Shown here: positions 1 through 10,120 of the stretch, one piece after another | How the letters are laid out: each line of letters opens with the position of its first letter | How positions within the stretch are numbered: position 1 is the first letter of the stretch | NCBI GenBank assembly: GCA_019112875.1 | Contig: DXIO01000078.1 | Span: 1 to 64,000, forward strand | Direction of reading: 5' to 3' | DNA length: 64,000 nucleotides | DNA from: Candidatus Aquabacterium excrementipullorum | GTDB taxonomy: Bacteria; Pseudomonadota; Gammaproteobacteria; Burkholderiales; Burkholderiaceae_C | Program-made: the position numbers and the translations under genes | The notes under the pieces: generated by a model | Database searches by the model: none | What the model was told of the DNA's origin: nothing | What the model saw: the letters and a program-made list of their open reading frames with translations, nothing else

Positions 1-2
1 CC

Positions 3-863
3 ACCGCCGGCAGCCTGGGCCGCGCCGCCGAACAACTGGGCATGACCCAACCCGCCTTGACCAAGGCCATCCAGCGCCTGGAATCACGCCTGGGCGTGGT
101 GCTGTTCCACCGCACGCCACGCGGGCTGGAATTGACCGAAGCCGGACAGGGCTTCCTGAAACGCAGCCAGGTGGCCTCGGGGCTGATGGAAGATGCCGTC
201 CAGGAGGCGCGCGATGTGGGCGGCGGCCACGCTGGCCTGCTGCGCCTGGGCATGAGCCCGGCCAGCGCGCACTTTGTGCTCAACGCCCTGTTCCCGCGTC
301 TGCGGCAGGAGCGGCCCGCCGCGGTGCTTCAGTTGCAGACGGCTTTCGGCGACACGCTGCTGGACGCGCTGCTGCGCAGGGAACTGCACATGGCCGTGTG
401 CCCATTGCCCGCAGACCTTCCGCCGGAAGTTGAAGCCGAAGCCCTGTATGACGACGCCTTCAGCCTGGTCTGCCATGAGAGCCACCCGCTGGCCTCGCAG
501 ACAGGCCCGTTGGACCTGGCCGAGTTGCTGCAGCACGAGTTCGCCGCCTCGGGCAAGCACGAGTTCGCCCGCCAGATGATCGAACGCGTGCTGGCCAAGG
601 CCGGGCTGCCATTGCCCCGCGTGGTGGTGGAGGCCAACACGCTGGAGGCTTTGGTGCACATCGTGGCCAGCGGCGGCCTCGTGACCGTGCTGCCTCGCCA
701 AGCCATGCCCCCGCAGGCTGTGCCTCGCTCCCTGGTGTGGCGTCCGGTGGAATTACCAGGCGCGCGTCGACAGATCGGGGTGATCCGGCCGCGTCATACG
801 CCATCGTCCATGGCGCAGAGGGCCACGGAGTTGCTGCGCAGCGCCGCCGCGTCAGGTCCTTGA
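3..863 (+). CDS. LysR-family transcriptional regulator (5' truncated by window edge)
   Basis: Frame stays open upstream of the listed ATG (AGSLGRAAEQLGMTQPALTKAIQRLESRLGVVLFHRTPRGLELTEAG), a typical LysR HTH, followed by a substrate-binding domain. Confidence 0.9.
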   Translation, partial: TAGSLGRAAEQLGMTQPALTKAIQRLESRLGVVLFHRTPRGLELTEAGQGFLKRSQVASGLMEDAVQEARDVGGGHAGLLRLGMSPASAHFVLNALFPRLRQERPAAVLQLQTAFGDTLLDALLRRELHMAVCPLPADLPPEVEAEALYDDAFSLVCHESHPLASQTGPLDLAELLQHEFAASGKHEFARQMIERVLAKAGLPLPRVVVEANTLEALVHIVASGGLVTVLPRQAMPPQAVPRSLVWRPVELPGARRQIGVIRPRHTPSSMAQRATELLRSAAASGP

Positions 864-970
864 CCAGCCAAGACCTTCGCCGAAAGGTGGATACCCGCAT
901 TGACGTTAACCCTAGGGCGGCACAGCATCGGGTTCTCCGGCCCTGGCGGCCTGTCGATGAGGATCGAACA

Positions 971-2440
971 ATGAACCGACCCCTGATGAGCGTGGTGGCG
1001 CCTGCCGGCACCGACACCCTGGACGCGGACCTGCCACTCATGCAGCAGGTGTTCGAGGCCCAGCAGGCCACGGCCCTGAAATGGCGCCAATCCACCGCAC
1101 AGGAACGCATCGACCGCATCAAGCGCCTGCGCGACGGCATGATGGAACAGCGTGAAGCCTTGTACGAGGCTTTCATGCAGGACTTCCACAAGCCCCGCAT
1201 GGAAGTTGATGGCACCGAGATCATCCCGACGCTGGACGAGGCCAAGCACACCATCGGCAACCTGCGCAAATGGATGCGTGCCACCCGCGTGAGCCCCACA
1301 CAGCTGACCTTGGGCAACACGGGCTCGATCCAGTACCAGCCACGCGGCCGCTGCCTGATCATCGCGCCCTGGAACTACCCGCTGTACCTGATGTTCGGGC
1401 CGCTGATCTCGGCCCTGGCCGCCGGCAACACCGTGATTCTCAAACCGTCGGAACTGGCGCCGCGCGTGTCGGCCGTGATGGCGCGGATCATCGCCAAGGT
1501 GTTCCGCCCCGATGAGGTGGCCCTGTTCGAAGGCGCCTTGCAGACCTCGCAAGAGTTGCTGGCCAAGCCTTTCGACCACATCTTCTTCACCGGCTCACCG
1601 GCCGTGGGCAAGATCGTGATGGCAGCAGCCGCCAAGCACTTGACCAGCGTGACGCTGGAACTGGGCGGCAAGTCGCCCACCATCGTCGATGAGAGCGCCG
1701 ACCTGACGAAGGCCGCGCAGACCATCATGTGGGGCAAGTTCCTCAACAGCGGCCAGACCTGCGTGGCGCCAGACCACCTGTACGTGCATGAGTCCGTCAA
1801 GGAACGCTTCGTCGCCGAGTGCAAGGCCGTGCTGGCCGAGCGCTATGGCGCCACGCCCGAGCAGCAGAAAGCCAGCGCTGATTTCACGCACGTGATCAAC
1901 CAGCGGCACACACAGCGCGTGAGCGGCTTGCTGGCCGATGCCGTGCAGCGCGGTGCCCGCGTGCTGGCCGGCGGCGAGGTCGATCCGAGCACCTGCTACA
2001 TCGCGCCCACCTTGATCGACCAGGTGCCGGCGCAGGCCACCATCATGGGTGAAGAGATCTTCGGCCCGGTGCTGCCCATCATCGGCTTCACCAGCATCGA
2101 CCAGGTGATCGCCGAGATCAACAGCCAGCCCAAGCCTCTGGCGCTGTACGTGTGGAGCCGCCAGGAGTCGACCATCGACAAGGTGGTGACGAGCACCAGC
2201 TCCGGTGGTGTGTGCGTGAACCACTGCATGGTGCACGTGGCCCACGGCAATCTGCCGTTCGGCGGCGTGAACAACTCGGGCATCGGCAACGCGCACGGCA
2301 TCTTCGGGTTCAAGGCCTTCTCGCACGAACGCGCCGTGCTGCGCAGCACCTGGCTGAACACGATCAAGATGTTCTTTCCGCCTTACACGGAAGGCCGGCA
2401 GAAGGTGGTGACCTTCCTGGCGGGGTGGCTGGCGCGATAG
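971..2440 (+). CDS. Aldehyde dehydrogenase family protein (coniferyl/fatty-aldehyde DH-like)
   Basis: ALDH motifs VTLELGGKSP and FLNSGQTCVAPDH, PFGGVNNSGIG; start at ATG 971 (MNRPLMSV). Confidence 0.92.
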   Translation: MNRPLMSVVAPAGTDTLDADLPLMQQVFEAQQATALKWRQSTAQERIDRIKRLRDGMMEQREALYEAFMQDFHKPRMEVDGTEIIPTLDEAKHTIGNLRKWMRATRVSPTQLTLGNTGSIQYQPRGRCLIIAPWNYPLYLMFGPLISALAAGNTVILKPSELAPRVSAVMARIIAKVFRPDEVALFEGALQTSQELLAKPFDHIFFTGSPAVGKIVMAAAAKHLTSVTLELGGKSPTIVDESADLTKAAQTIMWGKFLNSGQTCVAPDHLYVHESVKERFVAECKAVLAERYGATPEQQKASADFTHVINQRHTQRVSGLLADAVQRGARVLAGGEVDPSTCYIAPTLIDQVPAQATIMGEEIFGPVLPIIGFTSIDQVIAEINSQPKPLALYVWSRQESTIDKVVTSTSSGGVCVNHCMVHVAHGNLPFGGVNNSGIGNAHGIFGFKAFSHERAVLRSTWLNTIKMFFPPYTEGRQKVVTFLAGWLAR

Positions 2441-2499
2441 GGTCGGCAGACGCCTCGGGCAGGCGAGAAGGGCAGCCCCTCCTTGCCAGGGCCCGATCG

Positions 2500-3735
2500 T
2501 CAGGCCGACTGGCGCATCATCCAGCGGCGGTACTTCCAGTTCTTGAGCAAGGTCTCCACCTGCTGCTCCACCAAGGCCACCCCCGGTGTCACCGCCGGGT
2601 TGGGCTGCCGGCCCTGGCTCAGCCTGCGCAGCTGGTGCTTGACCATCGCCATGTAGGCCACCGAGGCCAGCACCTTGCTCTTCCAGGTGATCGGGCGGAG
2701 CACGGGCGCGCTGGCCTGGCCCGATCGCCATTCTCGGGGCAGGTTCGGATTCAGCGCCAGGGCCGTGCCGATGCCGGCCATGTCGATGCCACTGGCCAGC
2801 ACCTGCTCGGCCACGGGCAGACGCCGGATGCCGCCCGTCACCATGATCGGCATGCAGGCCACCGACGCGATGTCCTTGGCGAACTCCAGGAAGTAGGCCT
2901 CGCGGGCGAGCGTGCGCCCATCGCGGGCCTGGCCGTGCATGGCCGGCGCCTCGTAGCTGCCACCGGACAGCTCGATGAGGTCCACACCCAGCGGGTTCAG
3001 CATCGAGATCACCTGCTTGGCATCCTCGGGGCTGAAGCCGCCGCGCTGGAAATCCGCCGAGTTGAGCTTGACCGCGACCGCGAACCCCGCGCCCACGGCA
3101 GCCCGGATCTCCGTGACCACATCGACCAGGATGCGCGCCCGGTTCTCGAGCGCGCCGCCCCAGCGGTCCTGCCGCTTGTTCGTGATCGGCGACAGAAACT
3201 GGCTGAACAGATAACCGTGGGCCGCATGGACCTGCACGCCGTTGAAGCCGGCCGCCTCGGCCAGCACGGCGGTGTTGACGAAACGCCGCTTGACCTCGGC
3301 GATGTCCGCCTCCGTCATCTCCTTGGGCGGGCTGAACTGCTTGGAGAAATTGCCCAGGTCCATGGCCACGGCCGAGGGTGCAATGGTGTCCTGGCCCAGC
3401 GCGGCCGGCATCTGGCGGCCCGGATGGTTGATCTGCATCCAAACCTGTGCGCCGTGCGCGCGGGCGGCTTTCGCCCACTGCTCGAAACGGGCTCGGTGCC
3501 GTTCTGATTCGAGCACCACGCCGCCCGGGCCCGTCATGGCACGCCGATCGACCATGACGTTGCCGGTGATCATCAGCCCGACCTCGCCCTCGGCCCAGGC
3601 GCTGTAGAGGCGGATCAGCTCGTCGGAAGGGGCGTGGTCCGCATCCGCGAGGTTCTCTTCCATGGCGGCCTTGGCCAGGCGGTTGGGAATCAGGGTGCCG
3701 TTGGGCAGGGTCAGCGGGGTGAAGGGTGTCATCAC
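2500..3735 (-). CDS. NADH:flavin oxidoreductase, Old Yellow Enzyme family
   Basis: TPLTLPNGTLIPNRLAKAAMEE, QINHPGRQ, FNGVQVHAAHGYLFSQFLSPITNKRQDRWGG. Confidence 0.93.
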   Translation of the reverse strand: MMTPFTPLTLPNGTLIPNRLAKAAMEENLADADHAPSDELIRLYSAWAEGEVGLMITGNVMVDRRAMTGPGGVVLESERHRARFEQWAKAARAHGAQVWMQINHPGRQMPAALGQDTIAPSAVAMDLGNFSKQFSPPKEMTEADIAEVKRRFVNTAVLAEAAGFNGVQVHAAHGYLFSQFLSPITNKRQDRWGGALENRARILVDVVTEIRAAVGAGFAVAVKLNSADFQRGGFSPEDAKQVISMLNPLGVDLIELSGGSYEAPAMHGQARDGRTLAREAYFLEFAKDIASVACMPIMVTGGIRRLPVAEQVLASGIDMAGIGTALALNPNLPREWRSGQASAPVLRPITWKSKVLASVAYMAMVKHQLRRLSQGRQPNPAVTPGVALVEQQVETLLKNWKYRRWMMRQSA

Positions 3736-3826
3736 GGGTTCCTCGGTTTAGACATCCGAACCATAAGCTTGAAGTCAACTTTAATGTCAAGTAAAATCAA
3801 CGCAATCATTCACCGACGAGGTCCAC

Positions 3827-4249
3827 ATGAAGATTGGCGAGCTGGCCAGGCGCACGGGCCTTGCCCCTTCCACGATCCGGTTCTACGAATCAAAGGGGCT
3901 GTTGAACGCCGTGAGCCGTCAGGAGAATGGCTACCGCGCGTACCCGACCGAGGCGATCGCCGTGCTGTCGATCATCGTCAACGCCCAGCAGACCGGCTTC
4001 ACGCTGGACGAGATCAAGCAGGTGATGCCCGAGGATTTCAGCAACTGGCAGCATGAAGCGCTGATCACCGCGCTGCGAAAGAAGATCGCCGACATCGAAG
4101 CCATGGAGGTGAAGCTGGCGCACAACAAGGCGAACCTGCAGTCGCTCATCCAGCTGATCGACACCAAGCCCGAGGGCATGGAGTGCAGGGACAACGCCGT
4201 CAGGGTCATGGACACCATGGGCATCCCGGTGGGCAAGAAAGCGACCTGA
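3827..4249 (+). CDS. MerR-family transcriptional regulator
   Basis: MKIGELARRTGLAPSTIRFYESKGLL HTH; divergent from the OYE gene. Confidence 0.92.
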   Translation: MKIGELARRTGLAPSTIRFYESKGLLNAVSRQENGYRAYPTEAIAVLSIIVNAQQTGFTLDEIKQVMPEDFSNWQHEALITALRKKIADIEAMEVKLAHNKANLQSLIQLIDTKPEGMECRDNAVRVMDTMGIPVGKKAT

Positions 4250-4357
4250 CAAATCACGCAACGGCACTTGACCTTCAAGTCTGGTTGAAACCTAGGATGC
4301 TCTGGCGCCTCGCTTCGCAGGCGCAGTGACCAACCGAGCATTCGAGGTGCGAACCCC

Positions 4358-5365
4358 ATGAACATCAGACATACCGCGGCAATCACAGGGTTGCTGCTTT
4401 CCACGATCGCGGGCCCGTCGTTGGCGGCCGACAGCGCAGGGCAGAGTGGGCAGGGCGCTCACACGGTGATCGACATCGCCGGCCATCAGGTGCCTGTCGT
4501 CGCGGGCGGCCTGTACGACCGTTATCGCTCCAACCCGCCGCTGTCCGTCATCCAAGCCGAGGCCCCGGGGCTTGACCTGAGCTGGTTCAAGGAGCTCAAG
4601 AAGGTGAAGGTCGACATCGGCTTCGAATCCTATTCGCCGAATTTCTATTACAGGAACAGCCGGGTGACGGCGATCTTCACGGCGGATCTGGCGCGCTTGA
4701 AGGAGTTGATGCCCGCCAAGGTGCTCGAGCAGGTGCAACCGGTACAGGTGTGGCCTGGCAGGGGCCTGGTGGCTTTGACAGCCTATGCCTACGATTACTG
4801 CGACAACGACAGCTACAACGAGGTGGCGCTGTCCATCGTGACGAACAGGCCGGGCGGCTCGAACCTGGGCCCGTTCACGCTGATCGGACAGTCGATGTCC
4901 AAGGATTTCTGGGGCTATGTGCTCAAGCTGCCGGTGAACACCGAGCTGGCCAAGGTGCGCGGCGTGGTGGGCTACAACCTGCCCAAGTGGCTGACCGGCA
5001 TCGACATGAAGGACGGCAAGGATTCCGTCACCTTCGAGATCAAGGACCACGAAACGGGCAAGACCGACGTGGTGCTTGAAACGAAGAAGCTGGACGGCCT
5101 GTCGGAGAAGGCCGAGCTGGTGACCAACAGCTTCACCAATCTGGATGCACAAGGACGGCTGACCTATGGCCATGCGGTGTCGCGCCAACTGCGCCACGCG
5201 TCGAGTTCGAGCGCGGAGGCGGTCAAGCTCACGCTAGGCGACGGCAGCCTGTCCGGCTACATCAGGTCGCTCAAGCTGGGCAGGATGCTGAAGTACGAGT
5301 ACGTGCCGGAGTTCCAGAGCGCGCTGTACGCCCCCCAGCCCCTTCAATCCATCCTCAAGGACTGA
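4358..5365 (+). CDS. Acetoacetate decarboxylase-family protein with signal peptide
   Basis: N-terminal signal-like sequence, ADC-like fold motifs (YNEVALSIVTNRP, KLPVNTELAKVRGVVGYNLPKW). Confidence 0.7.
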   Translation: MNIRHTAAITGLLLSTIAGPSLAADSAGQSGQGAHTVIDIAGHQVPVVAGGLYDRYRSNPPLSVIQAEAPGLDLSWFKELKKVKVDIGFESYSPNFYYRNSRVTAIFTADLARLKELMPAKVLEQVQPVQVWPGRGLVALTAYAYDYCDNDSYNEVALSIVTNRPGGSNLGPFTLIGQSMSKDFWGYVLKLPVNTELAKVRGVVGYNLPKWLTGIDMKDGKDSVTFEIKDHETGKTDVVLETKKLDGLSEKAELVTNSFTNLDAQGRLTYGHAVSRQLRHASSSSAEAVKLTLGDGSLSGYIRSLKLGRMLKYEYVPEFQSALYAPQPLQSILKD

Positions 5366-5367
5366 GC

Positions 5368-8300
5368 TCAGAGCGCACCGTGGGCGGTGTCGTCGCGGTG
5401 GAGTTGGTCGAGGATGACGTCCTGATGGTGCAAAGGCTCGGTTTCAGCGAGCAAGGCACCGACCCGTGCCGTCAGATCGGCCATGTCGAAGGGTTTGACG
5501 ATGAGCGCCATGCCCGGCTTGATCGTGCCCGTGGGCATGCCCGCGCCATCGGCGTAGCCGGTCATGAACAGCACACGGATCTGGGGAAGCCGTTGGCGGG
5601 CGATCTCGGCCACCTGGCGTCCATTGAGGCCAGGCAGCCCCACATCGGTCACGAGCAACTCGAAGCGCACGCCGGTGTCCAGCAGGGTCAGCGCCTGCTC
5701 GCTGTGGGCCGCCTGCATGACTTCCAGGCCCAGTCCACCCAGAGCGTCCACCACCAGTTCACGGACGAACTCTTCGTCTTCCACGACCAGCACCGTCCGC
5801 CGCTTGAAGGAGGGGAGTGTGCCGTCGGAGGGCAGGGCAACGGCCGCCGGCCTGACTGGCGCCTCTTGCGAAGCGGGATCGTGACGAGGCAGGTACAAGT
5901 GCACCCGGGTGCCCTGGCCCACCTCGCTCTGGATCTCGCACGCACCGCCGGATTGCTGCGCGAAGCCGTAGATCATCGACAGGCCCAGACCTGTTCCTTG
6001 CCCCAGCGGTTTGGTCGTGAAGAAGGGCTCGAAGGCCCGTTTCAGGACATCGGGCGCCATGCCGCACCCGCTGTCGATGACGTCGATGCGCAAGCAGTCG
6101 ATTTTCTTGCGGGTCAAGGCGTCCGGTATGGCGTGGTCCTGGACGTTGTGGGTGGCAACGGTGATGGTGCCCCCATCCGGCATGGCGGCACGTGCGTTGA
6201 TCACCAGGTTCAGCAAGGCGTTTTCAAGCTGGTTCTCATCGCAATGGACCGTCCAGGCGCCAGGATCCAGCTTCATATCGAGCTGGATGTTCTCCCCAAC
6301 GGTACGGCGCAGCAGCTCCTCCATGGACAGGATCAGCGCGTTGCCATCCAGCGGCTTTGGGTCCAATGGTTGCCGGCGTGAAAACGCCAGCAGCCGGTGC
6401 GTGAGATTGCCCGCCTTGAAAGCCGAGCGCTCCGCGATTTCGAGCGCCCGCGGCAGCTGCTCATGGCGCTGGGTCTTCAGCGACTGCTTGGCCACGGCCA
6501 GCGCGCTGATGATGCCTTGCAGCATGTTGTTGAAGTCGTGGGCGATACCACCCGTGAGTTGGCCGACAGCCTCCATCTTCTGGGCCTGCCGCAGTCGCTC
6601 TTCGGTTTCCTGCAAGGTGATCTGCTGTGCCCTTTGCGCCGTGATGTCGCGCGCCACGGCGTAGATCTTGCCGTCCAGCGCGACCGCGCGCCATTCCAGC
6701 AGCTTGTACTGCCCATCCGATGCCTTGAAGCGGTTCTCGTAGGCATGGGTGATCCTGCCGGCGGCCAGGCCCGCGATCTCGGCCCTGGTCTCCTGACGGT
6801 CATCAGGATGCTCGAGCCATTCGGACGTGCGGCCGACGATGTCTTCGGGCTGCCAGCCCAGCACCAGCCGCCAGGCCGGGTTGACGCTCAGCCAGACGCC
6901 GTGGATATCAGCCACCCCCAGCAAATCACGGCTGACTTGCCAGATGCGGTCGCGTTCCTGCGTCTGCAAGGCCACTTCCCGGGCCATGTCTTCGCGCGAG
7001 CGGGCAAGCACCTCGCGGGCGTCCACGATGTCCTGGATGTCGGTACAGGTGCCGAACCAGCGAACGATGACACCGTTCTCATCGCGCACCGCCTGAGCGC
7101 GCCCCAGAACCCACCGGTACTGACCGCTGTGGTGCCGCAAGCGGTATTCGATCCGGTAGGGCTTGCCTGTCTCCAGGCTGTGACGCCAGATGGCCCAGGC
7201 CCGCGGCTGGTCCTCAGGGTGGAAGACACCGTTCCACGCTTCGCCATCGGTGCTGCCCGGTGGCACGCCGGTATAGGCATACCAGCGCTCGTTGTAGTAG
7301 TCGTGATGGCCATCGGGCCTGGTCGACCAGACCATTTGATCGATGGAGTCGATCATCCCCCTGAACAAGGCCTCGCCGGCGGCCAGGGCCTGCCCGGCCT
7401 CCGCGCGCTCCAAGGCATCCCAGGTGAGCCGCGCTACTTCCTCGACCAGGGAGACGTCTTCATCCGACCATTGCCGCTCGCTCATTTGGTGGACGTAGAT
7501 GCCGGCAGACCACCGGCCTTCGACCATGAATGGCACACCGATGACGGACACGACACCCATGTGCTGCAGCACGGTGCCCTCCAGCACATGGTGGTCGGGC
7601 GCGCCACGAACCAGCACATTGCGCCCCGTGGAGAGAAGGTCCGTCATGTTGGTGCCGACATCCTTCACGGCCATGTCGCCTGTCAGCAAAGTCAACGGTG
7701 AAACGGCGTAGGACGGCCCGAAAGACAGTGTCCGGGTGTCGCCGCTCACCTTGTAGAAGCCGGCGCGATCGACCGCCATGTACTGAGCCAGGGCCAGCGC
7801 CGTGCCGGACATGATCGCGTCTGGTGACTTCTCAGCGCGCTGGCGCTCTGCAATGCGGAAGATGAGTTCCCGGCGCAGGGCGGCCGTGCGTTCGGCCTTC
7901 TGGCTTGCCAGCAACTGGGCCTCGCGCTCGGCCAGTTTCTCGAACTGATCGCGGACCTGGAACTGGCGCTGGCGCATGGTCAAGGCCCAGTGCACGGCAC
8001 TGGCCAACGACTCGCTGCTCAGGGGCCTTTCGAGCACCATCACATTGGTCATGCCGGAGGGCCAGCTTCTGCGCAGACGCTCGGAGTCCGAAGACAGGCC
8101 CGTCTGCTTCGGCGTCAGGTAAACGAATGGAGGATCCGACCAGGCTGGCTGCGCCCTCAAGGCCTTTTCGAGCCTGTCCACCCCCGGACCATGGAAGGCC
8201 TCGCTGGTGACGAGCACCGCGCCTGCCTGCTCGTCAAGCCTGCTCGACAAGGCATCGAGCGAAGAAACGATCTCCGGCGAGAAACCGTGCCTTGACAAGA

Positions 8301-8385
8301 CAAGGTGTGCGTTTTCAGCGTCCCTGCCCGTCGGGGCCAAGATCAATACTCGCCGGACGATGAGCTCCTGGCTATGGAGCGTCAA
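5368..8385 (-). CDS. Hybrid sensor histidine kinase (GAF, PAS/PAC, HisKA, HATPase_c, C-terminal REC)
   Basis: H-box GGIAHDFNNMLQGI, N-box, GTGLGLSMIYGFAQQSGG, C-terminal VLVVEDEEFVRELV...VTDVGLPGLNG. Confidence 0.92.
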   Translation of the reverse strand: MTLHSQELIVRRVLILAPTGRDAENAHLVLSRHGFSPEIVSSLDALSSRLDEQAGAVLVTSEAFHGPGVDRLEKALRAQPAWSDPPFVYLTPKQTGLSSDSERLRRSWPSGMTNVMVLERPLSSESLASAVHWALTMRQRQFQVRDQFEKLAEREAQLLASQKAERTAALRRELIFRIAERQRAEKSPDAIMSGTALALAQYMAVDRAGFYKVSGDTRTLSFGPSYAVSPLTLLTGDMAVKDVGTNMTDLLSTGRNVLVRGAPDHHVLEGTVLQHMGVVSVIGVPFMVEGRWSAGIYVHQMSERQWSDEDVSLVEEVARLTWDALERAEAGQALAAGEALFRGMIDSIDQMVWSTRPDGHHDYYNERWYAYTGVPPGSTDGEAWNGVFHPEDQPRAWAIWRHSLETGKPYRIEYRLRHHSGQYRWVLGRAQAVRDENGVIVRWFGTCTDIQDIVDAREVLARSREDMAREVALQTQERDRIWQVSRDLLGVADIHGVWLSVNPAWRLVLGWQPEDIVGRTSEWLEHPDDRQETRAEIAGLAAGRITHAYENRFKASDGQYKLLEWRAVALDGKIYAVARDITAQRAQQITLQETEERLRQAQKMEAVGQLTGGIAHDFNNMLQGIISALAVAKQSLKTQRHEQLPRALEIAERSAFKAGNLTHRLLAFSRRQPLDPKPLDGNALILSMEELLRRTVGENIQLDMKLDPGAWTVHCDENQLENALLNLVINARAAMPDGGTITVATHNVQDHAIPDALTRKKIDCLRIDVIDSGCGMAPDVLKRAFEPFFTTKPLGQGTGLGLSMIYGFAQQSGGACEIQSEVGQGTRVHLYLPRHDPASQEAPVRPAAVALPSDGTLPSFKRRTVLVVEDEEFVRELVVDALGGLGLEVMQAAHSEQALTLLDTGVRFELLVTDVGLPGLNGRQVAEIARQRLPQIRVLFMTGYADGAGMPTGTIKPGMALIVKPFDMADLTARVGALLAETEPLHHQDVILDQLHRDDTAHGAL

Positions 8386-9892
8386 CGCGTTGCTCCATCA
8401 AGGCCTCGGATGAACCGATGTATTCCGGCACGCCGGTCAGAACGCCTCTGAAAGCAGTCAACGCTTCGCCAATGCGCAGGCCCGGAGAGTCGATCCGCAA
8501 CTCACGGATCGTCTCTTCATGAGATCCGCCACGGTTCTTGATCACGGACAAGGCCTTGCGGATGCGGCCTTCCGATTCGAAGAAGCGCAAGAGCAGCACC
8601 ACGTCGCTCAGGTAGCTGATGTTGATGCCGGAGGTGGACATCGTTCCTACCAAGCTTTGCTGCGCATTGATCAGCAAGGAAAGCACGCCCTGCTGGTTGA
8701 GATACGAGAGCAACTCGTGCATCTGCAGAACCAGTTGGTTCTCTTGAGGCATGGCGCTGAGGTAGCCGCTCAAGCTGTCGAGCACCACCATTCGCACCTG
8801 CCGTTGCTCAACCTCTTCCTGGATGAGCGCTGCAAACTCGCCAGGGGAAATTTCTGCGGGATCCACCTGACGAATGGCCAAGGAACCCGCATCGATGCAG
8901 GCCTGCAAATCCAGGCCCATCAGTCTGGCGCGCTGGAGGAGGGTGCCGATGCGCTCGTCGAACTCATAAATGGCGACGCGTTCGCCGCGCGCGCAAGCTG
9001 CTGCCGCGAACTTGAGTGCGATGTTGGTCTTGCCGGCCCCGGCCGGGCCCGAGATCAGTGTCGATGTCCCACGGCGAAGCCCGCCATGCAACAACTCGTC
9101 CAACTCCGGAATGCCGCTGGAGACGGGATCCCCAATAAATGGGGTACGGTGCTCCGAAGCAATCAGCCGAGGGAACACCACCATGCCACCGCGCCTGAGC
9201 ACAAGGTCGTGATAGCCCTCGACAAAATTCACGCCACGAAGCTTCTGCACCTGCAGACGCCTGCGCGAGCCACCGAAATCAAGCGTGAGGCGATCAAGGG
9301 TGATGACGCCATGGCTCAGGCTGTGCAGGTGCGCATCGCGCTCGCCCGCGTTGTCGGTCATGTCGTCGATCAACAGGGTGGTGATGTGACGCTCGGCGAA
9401 ATACTGCTTGAGCGCCAGCACTTGCCGGCGGTACCGCAGGGAATCCTGTGCCAGCAGGCGCATTTCCGACAGGCTGTCGAACACGACGCGTTTGGCCTTG
9501 AGCTTTTCGACGCGCGCGGTGATCAACTGCACAGTGGCGCTCAGCTCCACCTCCCAGGCGTGCAAGAGCGTCTGCTCGGTGCCTGCACCCAACGCGTCGC
9601 TTGCCTGGGCCAGTTCGAACAGCTCAATGCCATCCAGTGACCAACCGTGCGAATCCGCGACGGCCAGCAATTCTTCACTGGTCTCTGACAAGGTGATGTA
9701 AAGCGCCGGCTCGCCGGTCTTGACGCCCTCCAGCAGGAACTGCAGCGCCGCCGTGGTCTTGCCCGCGCCCGGCTTGCCTTCGAGCAAGTAGAGACGACCT
9801 GTGGGAAGGCCACCGCGCAGCACCTTGTCCAGGCCCGGAATGCCGGTTGAAGCAATGGGAGGGTTTTCTGAGTGGGATGACACTGTAGACAT
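8372..9892 (-). CDS. KaiC-like double RecA/circadian-clock-family ATPase
   Basis: Two Walker A motifs (LLEGKPGAGKTTAALQF, LISGPAGAGKTNIALKF) in tandem KaiC domains; overlaps the histidine kinase start by 14 bp. Confidence 0.88.
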   Translation of the reverse strand: MSTVSSHSENPPIASTGIPGLDKVLRGGLPTGRLYLLEGKPGAGKTTAALQFLLEGVKTGEPALYITLSETSEELLAVADSHGWSLDGIELFELAQASDALGAGTEQTLLHAWEVELSATVQLITARVEKLKAKRVVFDSLSEMRLLAQDSLRYRRQVLALKQYFAERHITTLLIDDMTDNAGERDAHLHSLSHGVITLDRLTLDFGGSRRRLQVQKLRGVNFVEGYHDLVLRRGGMVVFPRLIASEHRTPFIGDPVSSGIPELDELLHGGLRRGTSTLISGPAGAGKTNIALKFAAAACARGERVAIYEFDERIGTLLQRARLMGLDLQACIDAGSLAIRQVDPAEISPGEFAALIQEEVEQRQVRMVVLDSLSGYLSAMPQENQLVLQMHELLSYLNQQGVLSLLINAQQSLVGTMSTSGINISYLSDVVLLLRFFESEGRIRKALSVIKNRGGSHEETIRELRIDSPGLRIGEALTAFRGVLTGVPEYIGSSEALMEQRVDAP

Positions 9893-10120
9893 GGACTCCA
9901 GCTATTGAGGGCGCCGTGACACCCTGAGCAACGACCGTGGAGATGCCACGATCTTACTCGGCAAGAAAAAGGTGCACATGGCGTGGGCATCACGGGCACG
10001 CATGTTGAATGGCACCGCCTATGTCCGTACGTATAAGCAAAGCTCGGTTTTTCGAGGGGTCGAACGCGACGAGCTTGTAGCCAGATGTTTTCGCAGGGTC
10101 GTCTACACAAGCTTCTTCAC

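Noticed and set aside
1595-3790. Long minus-strand ORF overlapping ALDH and OYE genes
   Set aside because: Out-of-frame shadow of two well-recognised genes.
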